A DNA stretch of 10,520 nucleotides, taken from the NCBI GenBank assembly GCA_016744555.1, contig JADGED010000064.1, positions 1,361 through 11,880 of the forward strand, given 5' to 3'. The notes under the pieces were generated by a model. That model was not told the origin of the DNA, searched no databases, and worked only from the letters and a program-made list of their open reading frames with translations. Positions 7,103 through 10,520 of this stretch are shown piece after piece. A program made the translations under genes and the position numbers. Source of the stretch: Desulfuromonadaceae bacterium (GTDB lineage: Bacteria; Desulfobacterota; Desulfuromonadia; Desulfuromonadales; Geopsychrobacteraceae). Numbering within the stretch: the stretch's first letter is position 1; each line of letters begins with the position of its first letter.

Positions 7103-8191
7103 ATGAATGAGACGCCCACCAAAAGAGAATACTTGCTGCCACCAAAAACTAATGTTGGTGTCATTGGCTGGCTAAAAACTAACCTCTTTAGCAATTGGCA
7201 TAACAGCCTGCTTACCTTCTTATTAGTTGCTCTTCTTGCTTGGCTTCTGCCACCATTAATCCGTTGGGCTTTTATTGATAGCCTGTGGAACAGTAGCGCT
7301 GAAGCGTGCCGCAATATTGATGGTGCATGCTGGTCGGTAATCCCTAACAACCTCAGATTTATCATTTTAGGTTTTTTCCCAGAAGGGGAAGAATGGCGAC
7401 CAATTGTGGCAATGCTATTATTGCTCGGCTTGGTCATCTATTCAAAAGAGCGCTCGCGCTGGAGAAAATCACTAGGATGGCTTTGGCTAGCGAATATAAT
7501 CGTCATGGGAAGCCTAATGCATGGCGGTGTTTTCGGTTTATCCGTAGTAGAAACGTCGCAATGGAGTGGCCTCCCGTTAACCTTACTCCTCTCCTTTTTC
7601 GGGATGATAGTTGCTTATCCGTTCGGCATATTGCTGGCCCTTGGTCGCCGCTCAAACATGCCAACGATCAAAACCATGTGTGTTACGTATATTGAGATGA
7701 TTCGTGGGGTACCATTGATCAGCATGTTGTTTATGTCCTCAATAATGTTCCCACTTTTTTTGCCTGAAGGGGTAACTATAGACAAAGTGTTACGTGCCCT
7801 TATCGCCATTATTCTGTTTACCGCAGCTTACATTGCCGAAGTTGTACGCGGCGGGCTACAAGCGATGCCACGGGGCCAATATGAAGCGGCTGATTCGTTA
7901 GGGCTAAATTACTCGCAAACGATGCGACTGATTATTTTGCCGCAAGCGTTAAAGATTGTCATTCCACCGTCTGTTGGTATTTTACTATCGGTATTTAAAG
8001 ATACCTCACTGGTGGTTATTATCGCCCTTTTCGATGTTCTTAAAACCACCATGGTCACCTTATCAAACCCTGAGTGGGGACGATATTCAACCGAATCATA
8101 TATTTTTCTGGCCCTACTCTATTTCTGCTTTTGCTACGCTATGTCGAGCTACAGTCGTAAGCTGGAAAAAGAGTTGGATACCGGATATTGA
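7103..8191 (+). CDS. aapM: General L-amino-acid ABC transporter permease AapM
   Basis: The second permease of the amino-acid importer, 362 residues, in the inner membrane. It starts at ATG two bases after aapQ ends, with a GGTGGAGAG ribosome site inside the aapQ end, so translation is probably coupled. An N-terminal membrane segment lies near 34-52, and the family's periplasmic CRNIDGACWSVI segment at 69-80. The transport domain begins near GLPLTLLLSFFGMIVAYPFG (156-175), followed by YIEMIRGVPLISMLF (196-210), AYIAEVVRGGLQAMPRGQYEAADSLGL (242-268) and KDTSLVVIIALFDVL (299-313). The EAA loop (261-280) is canonical here, with Gly267 and the ILP ending, unlike its partner AapQ. Length and order match known Aap/Bzt operons. 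Confidence 0.93.
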   Translation: MNETPTKREYLLPPKTNVGVIGWLKTNLFSNWHNSLLTFLLVALLAWLLPPLIRWAFIDSLWNSSAEACRNIDGACWSVIPNNLRFIILGFFPEGEEWRPIVAMLLLLGLVIYSKERSRWRKSLGWLWLANIIVMGSLMHGGVFGLSVVETSQWSGLPLTLLLSFFGMIVAYPFGILLALGRRSNMPTIKTMCVTYIEMIRGVPLISMLFMSSIMFPLFLPEGVTIDKVLRALIAIILFTAAYIAEVVRGGLQAMPRGQYEAADSLGLNYSQTMRLIILPQALKIVIPPSVGILLSVFKDTSLVVIIALFDVLKTTMVTLSNPEWGRYSTESYIFLALLYFCFCYAMSSYSRKLEKELDTGY

Positions 8192-8218
8192 TCTATATTT
8201 AACCAAAGCGAGACTATT

Positions 8219-8989
8219 ATGACCGATACACAGAAAAATATAAATTCTTCCGCTACAGAAAAACCGATTATTGAAATTATCGGTATGCATAAATGGTATG
8301 GCGAATTTCACGTACTAAGCGATATAAACCTGCAAGTACAATCTGGGGAAAAAATTGTTATTTGCGGCCCATCTGGCTCAGGAAAATCAACCTTAATCCG
8401 CTGTATTAATCGCTTAGAAGAGCATCAACGAGGACAAATAATAGTTAATGGAACCGAACTTTCAAATGATGTTAAAAACATCGAAAAAGTCCGTGCAGAA
8501 GTAGGGATGGTGTTTCAACACTTCAACCTGTTTCCCCACCTGACGATTTTGGAAAACCTTACTCTTGGCCCAATTTGGGTGCGCAAACAACCCAAAAAAG
8601 AGGCTGAAGAAAATGCCATGATGTACTTGGAAAAAGTACAGATTGCCGAGCAGGCAAAAAAATACCCTGGCCAGCTATCTGGTGGTCAACAGCAGCGGGT
8701 AGCGATTGCGCGTAGCCTTTGCATGAATCCACAAGTAATGTTATTTGATGAACCCACTTCTGCCCTTGATCCTGAAATGATTAAAGAAGTCCTCGATGTC
8801 ATGATTGGGTTAGCCGAAGAAGGGATGACGATGCTGGTAGTTACCCACGAAATGGGTTTTGCTAAAAGCGTTGCCGACCGAGTAATGTTCATGGATGAAG
8901 GTGAGATAGTTGAACAAAATAGTCCAGACGTTTTCTTTGACAACCCCCAACACGAACGTACAAAACTATTCTTGAGTCAAATTTTATAG
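8219..8989 (+). CDS. aapP: General L-amino-acid ABC transporter ATPase AapP
   Basis: The cytoplasmic ATPase of the importer, 256 residues, the normal length for polar amino-acid ABC ATPases (GlnQ/HisP group). All motifs are intact: Walker A GPSGSGKST (50-58), Q-loop Gln100 in MVFQHFNLFPHLT, signature LSGGQ (153-157), Walker B VMLFDE (173-178), D-loop SALD (181-184) and H-loop His210. The segment MHKWYGEFHVL (23-33) contains the aromatic A-loop residue that stacks on adenine. The gene lies 27 bases after aapM, with only a weak ribosome site (GCGAG) before the ATG. The first ~17 residues are polar and poorly conserved in such proteins. It closes the aapJQMP operon; no clear terminator follows it. 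Confidence 0.95.
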   Translation: MTDTQKNINSSATEKPIIEIIGMHKWYGEFHVLSDINLQVQSGEKIVICGPSGSGKSTLIRCINRLEEHQRGQIIVNGTELSNDVKNIEKVRAEVGMVFQHFNLFPHLTILENLTLGPIWVRKQPKKEAEENAMMYLEKVQIAEQAKKYPGQLSGGQQQRVAIARSLCMNPQVMLFDEPTSALDPEMIKEVLDVMIGLAEEGMTMLVVTHEMGFAKSVADRVMFMDEGEIVEQNSPDVFFDNPQHERTKLFLSQIL

Positions 8990-9009
8990 CTAGACTAGAG
9001 CGGCAAGAT

Positions 9010-9038
9010 TTGACAGCGCGCAGAACCTGAAGTAACAT
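9010..9038 (+). promoter_or_regulatory. Predicted sigma70 promoter of the response regulator gene
   Basis: A perfect TTGACA (9010-9015) is followed after 17 bases by TAACAT (9033-9038), which matches 4 of 6 consensus positions. Transcription would start near 9045, leaving a leader of about 70 bases before the ATG at 9114. The -35 box overlaps one arm of a 7-base inverted repeat (GTCAAAT at 8976-8982, ATTTGAC at 9008-9014). The 124-base gap contains no gene. Confidence 0.55.
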
Positions 9039-9113
9039 TAATAATCACAAACCAAACCAATAATACAATCGCAATAGCATCTTGTTGATTACGGCAGGAA
9101 CCATGGAGCAACT

Positions 9114-10103
9114 ATGCCCACGGCAGACAAAAAACGTATCCTTATCGCTGACACCAAGCTCCTCAATTTAGCTACATTAATTGGTACGTTAAAAGATAGC
9201 TACCATGTAATCACAGCAAAAGATGGGGCTGAAATCTTTAAACGCTTGAAAAAAACTGGCGTGGATATGATTTTACTCGACACAAAATTCCCCGATTTAG
9301 ATGGTTTCGAAATTTGCCGTCGTTTAAAAGCCGACCCCGGCACCGCTGCCATACCGGTAATATTTATTACTGCCCAAAACTCTGTCAGCGACGAAGAGCA
9401 GGGCTTTAACGTTGGTGCTGCCGACTACATTGCCAAACCTTACAACGCACCTATCGTCCTTGCCAGAATTAAAACCCAACTACGTTTAAGTAATGCCGTT
9501 GCAGAGCTAAAGCGCCTTAACCAGCTAGCACTAGATGCCAACCCCAACACCGGCTTACCCGGTAACACCAGCATCATCAATGCGCTTCAGGACGCCGTTA
9601 ATAATGCTGATGAAGTTTGTGTGATATACGCCGATCTGGACAATTTCAAGACCTACAACGATACCTACGGGTTTGCTAACGGCGATAATGTCATAATTTT
9701 TACCGCCAACGTTATCCGTACTGCCCTCCAAGTAGCCGCATGTGGAGATGCATTTTTAGGGCATATTGGGGGAGATGATTACGTAATTATTGTTCCCACG
9801 GCCAAATGCCATGCTGTTACTAGCGAAATAATATCTAGAATCAATACTGGAATACTCGAATTTTACAATCCTGAAGATAGCGAGCGTGGCTACGTAATTT
9901 CCACCAATCGTAATGGCGAAAAAAGTCAAATACCACTAATAAGCCTAAGTATGGGGGGGGTTGATCTGGCACAACGCAAACTAACAACAGCGTTCGAGGT
10001 AATTGACATTTGTACCGAGATGAAAAAAGCGGCAAAAAAAGAGGCCGGAAGCAATATTCTTATATGTAATCGTCAACCAACAAGCGAGTTACTGCTTAAC
10101 TAA
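9114..10103 (+). CDS. Response regulator with receiver and divergent GGDEF (GGDDY) domain
   Basis: A 329-residue cytoplasmic signalling protein with an N-terminal receiver (about 7-125), a short linker helix (126-142) and a GGDEF-type domain (about 143-318). The receiver has the phospho-acceptor Asp56 (LLDTKFPDLDGFE), Thr86 in FITAQ and Lys108 in AKPY, but the usual acidic pair is Asp13-Thr14. The output domain has TGLPGN (146-151), YADLDNFKTYNDTYGFANGD (172-191) and the signature GGDDY (219-223) in place of GGDEF. No RxxD inhibitory site is present at the usual place just before it (CGDA at 210-213). Domain order is PleD/WspR-like, so it may make cyclic di-GMP when phosphorylated, but the altered signature leaves catalysis open. 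It begins at ATG after GGAG (9105-9108). No histidine kinase gene is adjacent. A G8 run at 9953-9960 lies in frame. Confidence 0.88.
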   Translation: MPTADKKRILIADTKLLNLATLIGTLKDSYHVITAKDGAEIFKRLKKTGVDMILLDTKFPDLDGFEICRRLKADPGTAAIPVIFITAQNSVSDEEQGFNVGAADYIAKPYNAPIVLARIKTQLRLSNAVAELKRLNQLALDANPNTGLPGNTSIINALQDAVNNADEVCVIYADLDNFKTYNDTYGFANGDNVIIFTANVIRTALQVAACGDAFLGHIGGDDYVIIVPTAKCHAVTSEIISRINTGILEFYNPEDSERGYVISTNRNGEKSQIPLISLSMGGVDLAQRKLTTAFEVIDICTEMKKAAKKEAGSNILICNRQPTSELLLN

Positions 10104-10141
10104 ATTGCATATAAACATTTTAATTTAATATTTTTCTCCAC

Positions 10142-10195
10142 CATATATGGATCAAACAGCCGCCCATTCATTGCAATCCATCCCCCTGCAGGCAA
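10142..10195 (-). pseudogene. Possible Rhs/YD-repeat gene remnant
   Basis: The minus strand read from 10195 gives LPAGGWIAMNGRLFDPYM, which resembles the conserved end of the Rhs/YD-repeat core, where (G)LIxMNGRxYDPxLGRF is usual. The frame then continues as 13 unrelated AT-rich codons to a TAG at 10100-10102, overlapping the end of the response regulator gene. The expected GRFLSxDP continuation is absent. No Rhs gene is visible nearby, so if real this is a scrap. A short de novo peptide starting at the ATG (10171) after AGGGGG is the alternative, and chance is also possible. The match is by eye and from memory. Confidence 0.25.
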
Positions 10196-10224
10196 CAACG
10201 GCACAACGGTAATGGCACTAGCAA

Positions 10225-10515
10225 CTATTCGTGTGGCTTTATCGATATGGCATGCCCAGACAATAAAGCATCGATAACTTTTTTTCGACCTTGAGCCACT
10301 AAGCGCTGCACCGTCCCCCGCGCAATCCCCATTAAATCACCCGCTTCGGTCTGCGTCATACCATTACTGTCACATAATGAAATAGCTTCTAGTTCATCAG
10401 CTTCTAGCTCAACGGTAACCAGATCAGACATCGGCGTCCCAGCTGGTTTAAACAGATGATCAGTTGGACGGCGACTGGGACAGCATTTTCTTGGTTTTCT
10501 AGGTCTTGGTGACAT
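10225..10515 (-). CDS. DUF134/UPF0251 family DNA-binding protein
   Basis: A 96-residue predicted DNA-binding protein of the UPF0251 (DUF134, PF02001) family, complete in the window and transcribed toward the response regulator gene. The basic N terminus MSPRPRKPRKCC and the FKPAGTPMSDL segment (22-32) are family hallmarks. VELEADELEAISLCDSNGM (35-53) leads into a sigma-like helix-turn-helix, TQTEAGDLMGIARGTVQRLV (54-73), followed by the closing helix GRKKVIDALLSGHAI (76-90). Members are short, so the length is normal. No regulated target is established; the family is often found near NifX/NifB-like iron-sulfur or molybdenum cofactor-binding proteins in anaerobes, but such neighbours would lie outside this window. 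Only five bases precede the ATG here, so its promoter and ribosome site cannot be seen. Confidence 0.88.
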   Translation of the reverse strand: MSPRPRKPRKCCPSRRPTDHLFKPAGTPMSDLVTVELEADELEAISLCDSNGMTQTEAGDLMGIARGTVQRLVAQGRKKVIDALLSGHAISIKPHE

Positions 10516-10520
10516 AGGTA

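Noticed and set aside
8976..9014. Inverted repeat GTCAAAT/ATTTGAC as an aapP terminator
   Set aside because: The arms are only 7 bases, AT-rich, 25 bases apart and without a T-tract; a -35 box overlap explains part of the match.
9103..9171. Short upstream ATG frame overlapping the response regulator start
   Set aside because: AGGA sits too close to this ATG, the 22-codon peptide shows no features, and the frame differs from the real gene.
10141..10150. Palindrome CCATATATGG
   Set aside because: A single 10-base AT-rich palindrome with unpaired flanks is expected by chance and has no obvious regulated gene next to it.

Overview
The window looks like an ordinary stretch of chromosome from a Gram-negative bacterium. 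It encodes a TonB-dependent outer-membrane receptor, periplasmic binding proteins with signal peptides, and ABC importers. Base composition is moderate and somewhat AT-leaning by eye. A DUF134/UPF0251 regulator, a family I associate mainly with anaerobes, and the style of the cobalamin-binding protein make a Desulfobacterota (deltaproteobacterial) or similar anaerobic host plausible. That placement is a guess from memory and no taxonomic marker is present. No tRNA, rRNA, CRISPR array, insertion sequence or origin was seen.

Bases 1-4585 form a vitamin B12 (corrinoid) uptake locus on the plus strand: the 3' part of a BtuB-like receptor, then btuF (periplasmic binder), btuC (permease) and btuD (ATPase). 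btuF, btuC and btuD overlap by 8 and 4 bases, so they are probably translationally coupled. A 29-base perfect palindrome separates the receptor from btuF. The ATPase carries an extra C-terminal domain of about 155 residues that E. coli BtuD lacks; it is the least explained protein segment here. Any cobalamin riboswitch would lie upstream, outside the window.

Bases 4586-8989 hold a complete general L-amino-acid ABC importer of the Aap/Bzt type: aapJ (binding protein), aapQ and aapM (permeases) and aapP (ATPase). A good sigma70-type promoter lies in the 209-base gap before aapJ. A strong GC-rich hairpin between aapJ and aapQ probably lets the binding protein be made in excess of the membrane parts. 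aapQ appears to start at TTG.

Bases 8990-10103 carry a separate promoter and a single-gene response regulator with a receiver domain and a GGDEF-type output whose signature is GGDDY and which lacks the usual inhibitory site.

Bases 10104-10520 contain a convergent minus-strand gene for a small DUF134 helix-turn-helix protein. In the gap after it, an unannotated minus-strand frame resembles the MNGR-x-(Y/F)DP motif of Rhs/YD-repeat proteins and may be a gene remnant. Apart from the BtuD extension, the GGDDY regulator and this remnant, the region reads as conventional transport genes, and I do not see an undescribed multi-gene system.
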